Positions 34,496 through 43,259 of a stretch of DNA of 64,000 bases are shown here, one piece after another (the first letter of the stretch is position 1; every line of letters begins with the position of its first letter). This stretch comes from Rhodoferax sp. (GTDB taxonomy: Bacteria; Pseudomonadota; Gammaproteobacteria; Burkholderiales; Burkholderiaceae_C). A model generated the notes under the pieces. That model did not search any database, was not told where the DNA came from, and was given only the letters and a program-made list of their open reading frames with translations. The translations under genes were made by a program, and so were the position numbers. The DNA lies in assembly GCF_028714215.1 (NCBI RefSeq), contig NZ_JAQTMS010000010.1:53118-117117 (forward strand), given 5' to 3'.

Positions 34496-36460
34496 TCAGA
34501 GCGCCGGCAAGCCACTAAGGTAGCCTACCGCTGAACTCTTTTTGCTGTTCCAGTTGGCGTTGATCAAGGGATCAGCACCGGTCTTGATGACCGAGTGGAT
34601 CGATGTCCAGTCACCCGCATGCTGGAAATTGCTCATGATGTAGGCAAAGCCGTTGAGGTTGTCCACCGCTTGCAGACCGGTCGATTCGCCGCCGGCGGGG
34701 ATCGACAGGATGCGCGAGAGCTTCTTGCTGTCCACGTTGTAAGCCCACAGGAAGTTGTTGACGTGCTGGCCGGAGTCTTCGCCGATGAACAGCGTGCGCA
34801 GTTTCTCCGAAAACTTGAGGTTGTCCGGGTTAGAGACTTTGTCCACGTTGGCAGTGTTGCCCCAGGCATCCGGCGTGGCCAGGTCTTCACCCACCAGCGC
34901 GGGAACCGCCGCCATCACGGTCGGCACCCAGTCGCTGCCGATCAGCGCGCCAGAGGTGTCCTTCTGGGTCGCCGACAGCTTGAGTTCATAGGTCGCGCCG
35001 GCGGTAATCTTGCCCACTTGAACGTCGCCGGCAGTGTTCGCCATCCCCTTCTCGATGCGCGACATGGCGATGTAAGCCACTTTGTCCTTCTTGTTGAGCG
35101 CCACCCCCTCCATCTTGGTGAACTCCAGCGTGCCTCCCTTGACGGCGGCGTAGCGATGGGTTTCCAGGAAGGCAGCGGCTTTTTCCTGGCCGGCGGTGAA
35201 TTTCACCCATTCGGTCGTTCCGTTGAAGGCGATCTTGGTGTAGCTGGCGTCCAGCGGGTCGGCCTTCTTGACCGTCACGATGTCGCTGGCCTTGAGCGTG
35301 TCCGCCAGGGCCTTGACTTCCGCGCTGGTGGCGCTGCCCAGCTTGATCCAGCCGAGCGTGCCCGCGCCGCCCGCGGTGGCCGAGGTCTGCGCCCACTTGG
35401 CGACATACAGCGTGCCCGCACTCAGGTCCTTCTCGGTGTTGGCGATGAACATGAACAAGCCGGTGTCGGTGCCGTCATCGCCCATCAACACCGTCTTGTT
35501 GTCGGGGCAGACTTCCACCAACTCGCGCGCGATGCGGCCCAGGCAATAGTGTTTCTTGATGCTGGCCGTGCCGTCCGGATTGACCGTGACTTCCGGCACG
35601 TGACCGTAGTGGTAGGGGTTGGCCGCGGTAGTGCTGCCGAACAGGTTCTGGCTGAAGGCCTGGAACATCGTGTTGCCGGCAATATTGACAGCGTCCGGCT
35701 CATATTCCTCGCTGGAGAGGTGGGTGTTCCAGGGTGACAGGCTTGCCGCGCAAGTGATCCACAGGCCCATCACACCACTGGCGTCCACCGGGAAGTAGCG
35801 CACGACCGACAGCGCGCCCGTGCTCTTGTCCTGATCCAGCGTGGCCACAGCGATCTGCGACGGCAGCTTGCCGTACATGTCGGAGGCGGCCGGTGTCGGG
35901 CGCGTGCCGGCAGAAGCGTTGTTGGCAGTCAGGTATTCGAACTGAGTGACCAGAAACACCGTGTTGCCTTTGACGCCAGGAACCGTCGGGTTGGACAGGC
36001 TCAGCAACGACTGGCCGTCCGGACTGTCGCTGAAATACTGCATCGCGCTGGCCCCCGAGGTGTCGATGATGGGAGCGCCGGACTTGTCGAAATAGCCGCC
36101 AGCCACCACGCTGGCGCTGCCGTTCTTGAGACTGTCGCCGGTCTTGTAAAGCGTGTTGTAGGCCAGCGCCTGGGTTTTTGTGCTGCCGTCCGAGTAAGTC
36201 ATCTTGGCGCTGGCGCTGGTCCAGGTGGTGGCGCGCTGTGCATCCGTCGTCGGCGCAGCCATGCCGATGAACTCGACGGCGGTGATAGTCGGATCGGTGC
36301 CGCCGCCGCAGGCGCTCAGACCAAAGCTGCCCAGGCCCAGCACCGCGGCACCACCCAGGGCGCCCTTCAGTACCTGGCGGCGTTGCAGTTGGGCAGTCTG
36401 CCCGGCAACATCGGTCGGATCAATGCGTGAGAAATGCGTGTTTGAAATATTGTTCGACAT
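34496..36460 (-). CDS. PhoX-type alkaline phosphatase (DUF839 family)
   Basis: A 654-residue exported protein. A twin-arginine signal (R-R-Q-V-L-K-G, residues 27-33) precedes a hydrophobic stretch ending in L-S-A-C-G-G-G, so it may be a Tat-exported lipoprotein. The body has the PhoX/DUF839 features: T-H-L-S-S-E-E-Y-E-P-D-A, H-Y-C-L-G-R-I-A-R-E, M-G-D-D-G-T-D-T-G-L-F-M-F and F-I-G-E-D-S-G-Q-H-V-N-N-F. PhoX enzymes are calcium/iron-dependent phosphomonoesterases. A Pho promoter candidate lies directly upstream, separate from that of the phoA operon. Confidence 0.88.
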   Translation of the reverse strand: MSNNISNTHFSRIDPTDVAGQTAQLQRRQVLKGALGGAAVLGLGSFGLSACGGGTDPTITAVEFIGMAAPTTDAQRATTWTSASAKMTYSDGSTKTQALAYNTLYKTGDSLKNGSASVVAGGYFDKSGAPIIDTSGASAMQYFSDSPDGQSLLSLSNPTVPGVKGNTVFLVTQFEYLTANNASAGTRPTPAASDMYGKLPSQIAVATLDQDKSTGALSVVRYFPVDASGVMGLWITCAASLSPWNTHLSSEEYEPDAVNIAGNTMFQAFSQNLFGSTTAANPYHYGHVPEVTVNPDGTASIKKHYCLGRIARELVEVCPDNKTVLMGDDGTDTGLFMFIANTEKDLSAGTLYVAKWAQTSATAGGAGTLGWIKLGSATSAEVKALADTLKASDIVTVKKADPLDASYTKIAFNGTTEWVKFTAGQEKAAAFLETHRYAAVKGGTLEFTKMEGVALNKKDKVAYIAMSRIEKGMANTAGDVQVGKITAGATYELKLSATQKDTSGALIGSDWVPTVMAAVPALVGEDLATPDAWGNTANVDKVSNPDNLKFSEKLRTLFIGEDSGQHVNNFLWAYNVDSKKLSRILSIPAGGESTGLQAVDNLNGFAYIMSNFQHAGDWTSIHSVIKTGADPLINANWNSKKSSAVGYLSGLPAL

Positions 36461-36487
36461 GAGCGCTCCAGTGTGTGAAAAACACCG

Positions 36488-36532
36488 AGCTTAGAAAGCA
36501 AATGTGACACGCCAAAGTCGGTTTGATGACGC
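36488..36532 (-). promoter_or_regulatory. PhoB-dependent promoter of the PhoX-type gene
   Basis: On the minus strand GCGTCAT (36532-36526) and GTGTCAC (36510-36504) are 22 bp apart with a poor half-site (CCGACTT) at the 11-bp position between them. Exactly 10 bp after the last half-site is TAAGCT (36493-36488). The degenerate middle site makes this weaker than the others. Confidence 0.65.
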
Positions 36533-36568
36533 CCACGTAAGGCACGGTAATTTGCGACCGGGCCAGAC

Positions 36569-37810
36569 TCAGCCCGCGACCAGCCCCTCGGCGATGGAGC
36601 GTCGAAAGACCAGCCAGGCCGGCAGCGTGGCGACCAGCGCGCCGACCCCAATCAGGGCGCCCACCAGCACGCCTTCGGCGGCGCCCAGACGCACCGGCAG
36701 GTCGAAGCCGACTTGCGACTGCAGCCCGTACGACAAGGCCACCGAACCAGCCCAGCCCAGCAACACTCCGATGGCGGCACCGGCGGTGATCAGCAGCGCC
36801 ACTTCAATCCAGACCACACTGAAGACGTACAAGCGGCTGGCACCCATGGCGCGCAGCACGGCGAACTGGCGCCGGCGTGCCAGAAAACCGACCAGCAAGG
36901 CCATCAGCACCGCCACCACCACCAGCACCTGGGTGGCGATCACCAACAGCGACATCAGGTCGCGCACGTTGCCCAGTGCCAGGTACAAATCGTTGAGGAC
37001 TTCGGCCGGAAACAGGGCGACGCTGCGCGGCGTTCGAAATTGCCCGCGCAAGCGGTAAGCCGCCGCCACCGAGTCGGGCTTGATGGCGATGGCCGGCAGG
37101 CCCGGCAGGGCTTTGGCATCCCATGGCGGGCCTATGTGCGTGGCCTCGGTGACGGCCTGAGCAGGCTGCAAGCCGTGCACGCGCCAGACATCTTCCACCG
37201 GCACCAGGATGGCCGTATCCCAGATATTGTGGCGCGCCGGCAGACGCCCGACGACGGTATAGCGGACGGCGCTGTGCGCGGCGTCGGCATGGCCTTCCTC
37301 GTCATCCGGCGCACGCTGCTGCCCATGCGCCGGACTGAAGCTGGCACCGAGCGCCAGCGCCACGCCGGCGCCGACGACCGCCTCGCCGCGTTTCTCGAAA
37401 ATTCGCCCTTGCACAGGCGCCAGCGTGCCGCCCCGGTTGGCGAAGGCGGCGATGGTGCCGACGATGGAATGCCCTTGCCAGTTGTCTCCGAAGGCGATGG
37501 GAGCGGCATATTTGACGCCGGCGGCACTGCTGGCTTTGGCCAGCAAGTCGCCGTCCAGCAGGGGAATAGCCTGGGGCCGCAGGTAGACCGAAGTCAGCAC
37601 CAGCTGGGTGGCGCTGCCGGGGGCGCCCAGCAGCAGGTCAAAATCATCGGCGGCCCGTGCGCTGCCTTGACGCAGCGCGCGCTCCTGCGAAATCACCGCA
37701 ATGCCGGTGGCGACCGACACCGCCACCAGCAACAGCGTGACCCACACCAGTAGCCGGTTGCGGCGCAGGTCGGCGCGCACCATGGGCCAGGGATTGAAGC
37801 CGCGCATCAT
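36569..37810 (-). CDS. FtsX/MacB-like ABC transporter permease
   Basis: A 413-residue membrane protein: one N-terminal helix (about residues 20-41), a large periplasmic domain, then three C-terminal helices (about 285-410). This is the MacB/LolC/FtsX permease layout; R-A-M-G-A-S-R precedes a helix as in the FtsX domain. The start ATG at 37810 overlaps the ATPase stop (ATGA). The pair resembles exporters that move lipoproteins, peptides or envelope components by mechanical coupling rather than importers. Last gene of the phoA operon. Confidence 0.85.
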   Translation of the reverse strand: MMRGFNPWPMVRADLRRNRLLVWVTLLLVAVSVATGIAVISQERALRQGSARAADDFDLLLGAPGSATQLVLTSVYLRPQAIPLLDGDLLAKASSAAGVKYAAPIAFGDNWQGHSIVGTIAAFANRGGTLAPVQGRIFEKRGEAVVGAGVALALGASFSPAHGQQRAPDDEEGHADAAHSAVRYTVVGRLPARHNIWDTAILVPVEDVWRVHGLQPAQAVTEATHIGPPWDAKALPGLPAIAIKPDSVAAAYRLRGQFRTPRSVALFPAEVLNDLYLALGNVRDLMSLLVIATQVLVVVAVLMALLVGFLARRRQFAVLRAMGASRLYVFSVVWIEVALLITAGAAIGVLLGWAGSVALSYGLQSQVGFDLPVRLGAAEGVLVGALIGVGALVATLPAWLVFRRSIAEGLVAG

Positions 37811-38496
37811 GGCGAGGGAGAAAGCTGCTGCAAGGCCCCGTCCTGCAAGCGCAGGCAACGCTGCATGCGTGCCAGCAACTCGGGCTCATGCGAGATGACG
37901 ATCAGCGTCGCACCCTGGGCGCGGACCAGCTCGGTCAGCAGATCGCCGATCTGCGTCCTATGGTCGGGGTCCAGGCTGGCGGTCGGCTCGTCGGCCATCA
38001 CGATGGAGGGCTGCAGCAGCAGCGCACGCGCCAAGGCGACGCGTTGGCGCTCGCCGCGCGACAGCTGGGCGGCCAAGCGATCGAACGCGGAAATACCGCT
38101 GGCGGCCAGCAATTCGCGGGCCCGCTGGCGCAGCGCGGCGGCCGGCCGCCAGCGGTCGAAATAAGCCGGCAGCAGCACGTTGTCCAGCGTCGAGAGTCCG
38201 TCTATCAAATGAAAGTCCTGAAACACAAGCCCCAGGTTGCTATGCCGCCAGCGCCCCAGCGCAGGCGCCGGCAAAGTGCAGATGTCGGTGCCGCCCCAGC
38301 AGATTTGCCCCGCCGTGGGGGTCGCAATGCCGGCCAGGCAGTGAAAAAGCGTGGTCTTGCCGGCGCCCGAAACGCCGCAAATGCCCAGGCTGCCGCCGGC
38401 TGACAGATCGAGCGAGGGAATGTTGAACAAGGCTTTCTGCTGGCCGGCAAAGCGCAGCGCAAGATCACGCACCTGCAACTGGCCCTGGCCACTCAC
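37807..38496 (-). CDS. LolD/MacB-type ABC transporter ATP-binding protein
   Basis: A 229-residue ATPase. A GTG start at 38496 overlaps the TGA of the preceding gene (GTGA); the longer upstream open frame is out of phase with real coding sequence. Walker A G-V-S-G-A-G-K-T-T, Q-loop V-F-Q-D-F-H-L-I, signature L-S-R-G-E-R-Q-R-V-A-L-A-R, Walker B I-V-M-A-D-E-P-T-A-S-L-D. This is the pattern of LolD/MacB-type ATPases; the signature has R where most have G (L-S-R-G-E). It works with the downstream permease. Confidence 0.88.
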   Translation of the reverse strand: MSGQGQLQVRDLALRFAGQQKALFNIPSLDLSAGGSLGICGVSGAGKTTLFHCLAGIATPTAGQICWGGTDICTLPAPALGRWRHSNLGLVFQDFHLIDGLSTLDNVLLPAYFDRWRPAAALRQRARELLAASGISAFDRLAAQLSRGERQRVALARALLLQPSIVMADEPTASLDPDHRTQIGDLLTELVRAQGATLIVISHEPELLARMQRCLRLQDGALQQLSPSP

Positions 38497-38972
38497 AGCT
38501 TGGCGACCTCGGCGTTGACGATGCGAACCTGGCTCACGAAGCCGGTCTGGGGGTCGGTCCAGGAGCCCATCTCCAGCTTGCCGCTGACTTCGATGCGCTG
38601 CGAAAAATTGACCGGACCCAAGGTGCTCTTCAGGTAAATGACGACGATGTCCACCGGCCACTCGGCATCCGACGCGCAAAACGGGCAGACCGACACCGGT
38701 TCGCGCGTCAGCACGAAAAAGTTGCTCTCCGGCTTGATCGGCGGCGCCATGTAGCCGCGCATGCGAACCTCCCGGCCTTTGAGCGCCTTGGCCCGCTCCG
38801 AATACTGGGTGCCCAGGATGCCGATCGATTTGTACAGCGACTCGAAGCTCAGCAAGCGATCCAGGCTCAGGTTGTCGGCCGCCTGGAGGGCAGTCGCCCA
38901 GAGCAGCAAAGGCGAAAGTAAAAAAGTCCGGCGCAACGCTGCGCCGGACTTCCGAGTCATAACAGGTCTCAC
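38493..38972 (-). CDS. Exported DUF3299-like protein
   Basis: A 159-residue protein with a signal peptide (cleavage near L-Q-A-A-D, about residue 32). The core R-M-R-G-Y-M-A-P-P, F-F-V-L-T-R-E-P-V-S-V-C-P-F-C and I-E-V-S-G-K-L-E-M-G resembles the DUF3299 family, predicted OB-fold periplasmic proteins found with LolD-type ABC exporters. GTG 38972 overlaps the phoA stop (GTGA); ATG 38960 is the alternative. The C-P-F-C pair might bind metal or heme-free thiols. Second gene of the phoA operon. Confidence 0.78.
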   Translation of the reverse strand: MRPVMTRKSGAALRRTFLLSPLLLWATALQAADNLSLDRLLSFESLYKSIGILGTQYSERAKALKGREVRMRGYMAPPIKPESNFFVLTREPVSVCPFCASDAEWPVDIVVIYLKSTLGPVNFSQRIEVSGKLEMGSWTDPQTGFVSQVRIVNAEVAKL

Positions 38973-40765
38973 TTCTTCCGGGCTGCCTTGGCGGCAGCCG
39001 CTTTGGCCTGTGGCGCCAGCGCCAGGGCTTCCGCCATGATGCGGAAGACTTCGGTGTTTTCCAGTTGGCCATGGACCTTGTCGGCCCCCGGGCCGATGGC
39101 CGTCAGAATCACGTCGTCACCCGAGTGAACGCCGCTGTTGCTGCCGCGCGCGCCCTTGTTGGGCAGGTTGCCCTCGCGCAGCACGGCACCGGCCACGTTC
39201 TTGTATTTTTCGTTGGCCACCATGACGCCCTCGGCATTGCGGAGGGTGGGTACGAATTCACCGTCCATGAAGGGCCGGAAAGTGTCGTAGTGGTCGGGGT
39301 AGGCGCCAAAGGTCAGGCGCACCCGGCGCGACACATCGACCTTGTTGGGATAGCCCTGCTCGTCAGGTGCCGGATAGTTGGGAAAATGGGCCTCGGCGTA
39401 GGTGCCGACCTTGTTGCGCATCTCGCTACCGGGCGCGTCGTCGTCCACGGTGCCGATCACGCTGACGGCGTGGGCGTGGTCGGCGGTCACCAGAATCAAG
39501 GTGTTGTCGCCATGCGCCTTGGCCCAATCCTTGGCTTGGCGGACCGCGCTGTCGAGCATGATGGCGTCATAAATGGCGCGCTCCGCGTCCATCGAGTGGG
39601 AGTACTTGTCGATGCGGGCGCTCTCCACCATCAGCACAAAGCCGTTCTTGTTGCGCGACAGCACCTTCAGCGCGGCAGCCATTTCTTCCGGCACGTCGGG
39701 CTGGTCCGGGAAGCGGCTGACCGATCCCTTCTTGAGAAACTTCAGGTCCAGCGCGCCGTCCACATTGCCGGTGTTGTAAAGCCCCAGCAGCCTGGTGGTC
39801 TTGCCATCGTCGGCGGCGGCCAGCATCTCGGTCTTGCTGGTTGCCAGCTTGTAGTCGGCCTGCTTGAAACGTTCGATGTAATCGACCTCGTCGCCGCGCT
39901 TGGAACCGGGCGTCGATTTGGGCAAAAAGTTGGGCGAGCCGCCACCCATCATGACGTCGATCTTGCTGTCGTAAAACATCTTCACGATGTCGTTGTAATC
40001 GGAGCGGCGACGCGTGTGCGCCACCATCGCCGCCGGCGTCGCGTCCTCGATCTCGGAGTTGGTCACGGCGCCCACCGCCATGCCGCGGCGCTTGGCCAGC
40101 TCGGTGATGGTTTCGACCTTGGGGTGATCCAGCGTATTGGCGGCCCGCGAGCAATAGACGCCCAGCGCATTGACGCAGGACTTGTGCCCGGTGGTATAGG
40201 CATGCGCGGCGTTGGCCGAGTCGGTGATGATGGAGTCGGTGCCTTGCGTCGACAACAAGGCCATGTAAGGCATGTCGTCCAGCGCCAGCTTGGCGGTGTA
40301 CTTGCCGCCCTCTATCCCTTTGGACAGGATGCGGGCCGCCGTGCGGTGGCCGATGGAAAAGCCGTCGCCGATGAACAGGATCACATTTTTGGCCAGCCGC
40401 TTGGCGGGCGTGGCATAGACGCTCCAGGTCACCGATTTGCTGGTCTTGCCATCGCTGGCCGTGACCGTGTAGCTACCGGGCTTGGCCAGGCTGGCATCGC
40501 GCAGGATCAAACTGGAGACCTCCTTGCCGTCTTCCCGGGCCACCAGTTCCGCCGACTTGCCCAGGACTTTGGCGTAGTCCTGGCCATTGATGCTGACCTT
40601 GACCTGCGCCGGATCGACCACGCCATCGAACTCGACCTTGAAATCGAAATGCGAACCGGCCAGGATATCGGCCCGGCTCAAGGGGAAGATGGTCTGCGCG
40701 GCACCGGCCGTTGAGAACAGCGTGGCCGCCAGGGCCAAAGTTAGAAAGGTCGGCTTGAAATACAT
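38969..40765 (-). CDS. phoA: PhoA-type alkaline phosphatase
   Basis: A 598-residue periplasmic phosphomonoesterase with signal peptide (cleavage near A-G-A-A-Q). An extra Ig-like N-terminal domain (about 27-118) precedes the catalytic fold. V-I-L-F-I-G-D-G-F (metal Asp134), T-D-S-A-N-A-A-H-A-Y-T-T-G (probable nucleophile S183), M-V-E-S-A-R-I-D-K-Y-S-H, T-A-D-H-A-H and V-H-S-G-D-D-V supply the zinc and magnesium ligands of the alkaline phosphatase superfamily. It heads a four-gene operon with overlapping stops and starts and has a strong Pho promoter. Confidence 0.93.
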   Translation of the reverse strand: MYFKPTFLTLALAATLFSTAGAAQTIFPLSRADILAGSHFDFKVEFDGVVDPAQVKVSINGQDYAKVLGKSAELVAREDGKEVSSLILRDASLAKPGSYTVTASDGKTSKSVTWSVYATPAKRLAKNVILFIGDGFSIGHRTAARILSKGIEGGKYTAKLALDDMPYMALLSTQGTDSIITDSANAAHAYTTGHKSCVNALGVYCSRAANTLDHPKVETITELAKRRGMAVGAVTNSEIEDATPAAMVAHTRRRSDYNDIVKMFYDSKIDVMMGGGSPNFLPKSTPGSKRGDEVDYIERFKQADYKLATSKTEMLAAADDGKTTRLLGLYNTGNVDGALDLKFLKKGSVSRFPDQPDVPEEMAAALKVLSRNKNGFVLMVESARIDKYSHSMDAERAIYDAIMLDSAVRQAKDWAKAHGDNTLILVTADHAHAVSVIGTVDDDAPGSEMRNKVGTYAEAHFPNYPAPDEQGYPNKVDVSRRVRLTFGAYPDHYDTFRPFMDGEFVPTLRNAEGVMVANEKYKNVAGAVLREGNLPNKGARGSNSGVHSGDDVILTAIGPGADKVHGQLENTEVFRIMAEALALAPQAKAAAAKAARKK

Positions 40766-40796
40766 GCTGAGGTTCCGGATGGGTTACAAGCCGCGC

Positions 40797-40841
40797 AGTC
40801 TAGGCGGCTCGTGTGAAACATTGATGACAATTTTTTGACAT
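40797..40841 (-). promoter_or_regulatory. PhoB-dependent promoter of the phoA operon
   Basis: On the minus strand ATGTCAA (40841-40835), TTGTCAT (40830-40824) and GTTTCAC (40819-40813) lie at 11-bp period with AT-rich 4-bp linkers. Exactly 10 bp later is TAGACT (40802-40797). The start codon is 31 bp further. Confidence 0.85.
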
Positions 40842-40891
40842 AGAGGTGGGTGCCAGGGGCGCGCCTTTCTGAAGGCGGCCCCTGGCAGCTG

Positions 40892-43045
40892 TTACACCGT
40901 TCCCAGCAGCGGGTCGCTGAGGCCATGCTGGCCGGTTTCGACCCGGCCGGCAAAGCGCCGCAGATAGCCCTTGCTGGTGTCGGCCGTGATGCTGAAGTCA
41001 TACCAGTTGCCGCTCTTGCGCAGCGGCCAGGATTGCTCCACCACCTTGCCGGGCTCGACTTTCAGCACCCAGGGTCCGCCGCTGCCGTAAGCGCTGTCCT
41101 GAATGGTCAGCGTGCAGGCCTGCTTGCCGGCGTTGCTGAGCTTGACGTAGACATCGCCGTTGGCAACGTCATAGCAGACCTTGCATTCCGGGCTCGCCAG
41201 GTTGGCCGCGGTGGGCGCATCGTCCTTGAAGACGCGCACAAAACCGTTCGGTCCGTAGACCCACAAGTCGTGCCGGCCCTGATCGGCCGACAGATCCCAG
41301 CTGTCGGTCAGCGTCTTGCCGGCCTCCACCGTGTAGCGGCGCGGGATGCGATTGAGGTGCAGTTTGTCATAGACGTGGTAAACGGCGCCTTGCGTGCCGG
41401 TGTTGGCGAAAGTCAGCGCCACGCTGCTGCCGGCCGTGACCGTGGCATTGACGTGCAGCTCGTACGGCAGCTTGCGCGAAAAGCGTGTGCCGGACTCCTG
41501 GAACAGCGGCTGATGCTTGGACGGAATGCTGTAGGCCAGCATGGTCCTCTGCTGCGCGTCCAGCACCGCGTAGTTGCTGGTATCGGGCAACTTGGGCAGT
41601 TGGGCATCGCCGGGGTGCGTGAAGTCGAAGGCCGAGGTCAGGTCGCCGCAGACGGCGCGGTGCCAGGGGCTGACGTTGGGAACGCTGATGTCGAAGCGCT
41701 TTTCCAGGAACATCGCGATCGAGGTGTGATCGAACACCTGCGAGCTGACCCAGCCGCCCTTGCTCCAGGGCGAGACCACGTACATCGGGACGCGCGCACT
41801 CAGACCGAAGGGTCGCAAGCTGCCGGAGATGGTGTCGTCGGCCTTGCGGTATTTTCCGGTCGGGTCCGAGAAGTATTCGCCGTCGAGCTTGAGCGTGGCC
41901 TTGCCGGCCAGGCTGCCGTCGGCGTTGTAGGACGGCGGGGCCGGCGGCGGCACGTGGTCGAACAGACCGTCGTTCTCATCGAAGGTCAAAAAGAACGCCG
42001 TCGTGGCCCAGACAGCGCTGTTGACGGTCAGCGCGTTCAGCACCTGCTCGGTGAAATTGCTGCCTTTCAGCGGGCTGGAGGGGCCGCCCGGATGCTCTGA
42101 AAACACCTGCGGTGGCAGCACCCAGCAGACTTGCGGCAGCGTGTTGTTCTTGACGTCGTTGGCCAGGTCGTCCAGCGTCCACAGCGACATGCCGTTCTTG
42201 TAGATGGAAGAGCCGGGCTGGGCCGTGCGGAAACTCTCGAAAGCCAGGCAGCCGTGCATGGCGCCGGTCCAGTTGTCGTTGGGGTCCTGGTAGATGCGCC
42301 AGCTGATGCCGGCTTTCTCCAGCAGGTCCGGCAGCGTGGGCCACTTGAACGCCGTGTCCTTGTAGGTGTAGCCCGGCACCGGCCACTTGTCGACCGCCGG
42401 GTTGCCGATCCAGCAGCGCACGTTGTTGGGTTCCGAATCGGTGTCGGTGCAATTGATGCCCTGGGCCGCCAGCACCGGATTGAAGTTGGAGCCGCTGAAG
42501 AAGGTGATCCGGTTCGGATCGGTGCCGGTGGTGATGGAGCAGTGGTAGGCGTCGCAGAGGGTGAAGGCTTCGGCCAGCGCGAACTGGAACGGAATGTCTT
42601 CGCGCTTGTAGTAACCCATCGAGTTGTTGTTCTTGTACTTGGGCCAGTTGCCGAACTTGCCCTGGTTCCAGGCCGCCTGCGAGTCCGAGAAGCTGTGCGG
42701 CGTGCTGGGCGCCAGCAAGGCATTGAACAGTTTCGGATCCAGATGGAACGGCGCGATTTCGGTCGTGCCATTGGATTGGTACCAGACCGGCTTGCCGCTC
42801 TCCAGCGGCACCGGGAAGCGGTCACCAAAGCCGCGCACCCCTTTCATGGTGCCGAAATAGTGGTCGAAGCCCCGGTTCTCCTGCATCAGGATGACGATGT
42901 GCTTGACATCCTTGATGGTGCCGGTTTGCACGGCGGGTTCAACGGCAAGGGCTTTGCGAATGCTCAAAGGCAGCGCGGCCAGCGCGGCGGCGGCGGCGCC
43001 GCTGTTGGCTGTCATGCGCAGGAAGTTGCGACGATCGAGGCTCAT
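40892..43045 (-). CDS. Phosphocholine-specific phospholipase C (non-hemolytic PLC family)
   Basis: A 717-residue Tat-exported phospholipase C. The ATG ending at 43045 has AGGAG upstream and gives R-R-N-F-L-R at residues 5-10 followed by a hydrophobic Ala-rich core. H-I-V-I-L-M-Q-E-N-R-G-F-D-H-Y-F-G is the signature of PLC/acid phosphatase AcpA-type enzymes; two C-terminal DUF756-type domains (P-Y-E-L-H-V-N-A and V-Y-V-K-L-S-N-A-G...S-G-N-W-Y-D-F) mark the phosphocholine-specific branch. It would release phosphocholine and diacylglycerol from phospholipids. Third gene of the HAD-lipoprotein-PLC operon. Confidence 0.92.
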   Translation of the reverse strand: MSLDRRNFLRMTANSGAAAAALAALPLSIRKALAVEPAVQTGTIKDVKHIVILMQENRGFDHYFGTMKGVRGFGDRFPVPLESGKPVWYQSNGTTEIAPFHLDPKLFNALLAPSTPHSFSDSQAAWNQGKFGNWPKYKNNNSMGYYKREDIPFQFALAEAFTLCDAYHCSITTGTDPNRITFFSGSNFNPVLAAQGINCTDTDSEPNNVRCWIGNPAVDKWPVPGYTYKDTAFKWPTLPDLLEKAGISWRIYQDPNDNWTGAMHGCLAFESFRTAQPGSSIYKNGMSLWTLDDLANDVKNNTLPQVCWVLPPQVFSEHPGGPSSPLKGSNFTEQVLNALTVNSAVWATTAFFLTFDENDGLFDHVPPPAPPSYNADGSLAGKATLKLDGEYFSDPTGKYRKADDTISGSLRPFGLSARVPMYVVSPWSKGGWVSSQVFDHTSIAMFLEKRFDISVPNVSPWHRAVCGDLTSAFDFTHPGDAQLPKLPDTSNYAVLDAQQRTMLAYSIPSKHQPLFQESGTRFSRKLPYELHVNATVTAGSSVALTFANTGTQGAVYHVYDKLHLNRIPRRYTVEAGKTLTDSWDLSADQGRHDLWVYGPNGFVRVFKDDAPTAANLASPECKVCYDVANGDVYVKLSNAGKQACTLTIQDSAYGSGGPWVLKVEPGKVVEQSWPLRKSGNWYDFSITADTSKGYLRRFAGRVETGQHGLSDPLLGTV

Positions 43046-43091
43046 GGGTAGGTACTCCTGATGATGGAAAAAGGGGTTGCAATGGGACGGC

Positions 43092-43259
43092 TCAGGGCGC
43101 GCAGCGCATGACGGGCGTCTTTGGGGCAGCGGCGGCCTGGTCCGGCGTTGCGGCGGCGCTATTACCGCCGCCTCCGCCACCGCAAGCGGCGAGGATCGCG
43201 GTCAAGAAAAGTGCGAGACCCAGGCGCAGTGCGCCGGCGGGTGACAACAAGGGTTTCAT
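43092..43259 (-). CDS. Tiny lipoprotein between the HAD and PLC genes
   Basis: A 55-residue protein. Its ATG overlaps the HAD stop (ATGA at 43259-43256) and AGGAG lies 6 bp upstream. The hydrophobic signal ends in the lipobox L-A-A-C (C26), followed by six glycines and then a 23-residue Ala/Pro-rich tail ending M-R-C-A-P. After processing about 30 residues would remain, enough only for a spacer-like or partner-binding lipopeptide. It ends 46 bp before the phospholipase start. A role with PLC (retention, folding) is only suggested by position. Confidence 0.72.
   Translation of the reverse strand: MKPLLSPAGALRLGLALFLTAILAACGGGGGGNSAAATPDQAAAAPKTPVMRCAP

Noticed and set aside
38497..39072. Upstream in-frame extension of the LolD-type ATPase.
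   Set aside because: It is the alternative frame of the DUF3299-like and phoA genes; a GTG overlapping the preceding stop gives the normal ATPase length.
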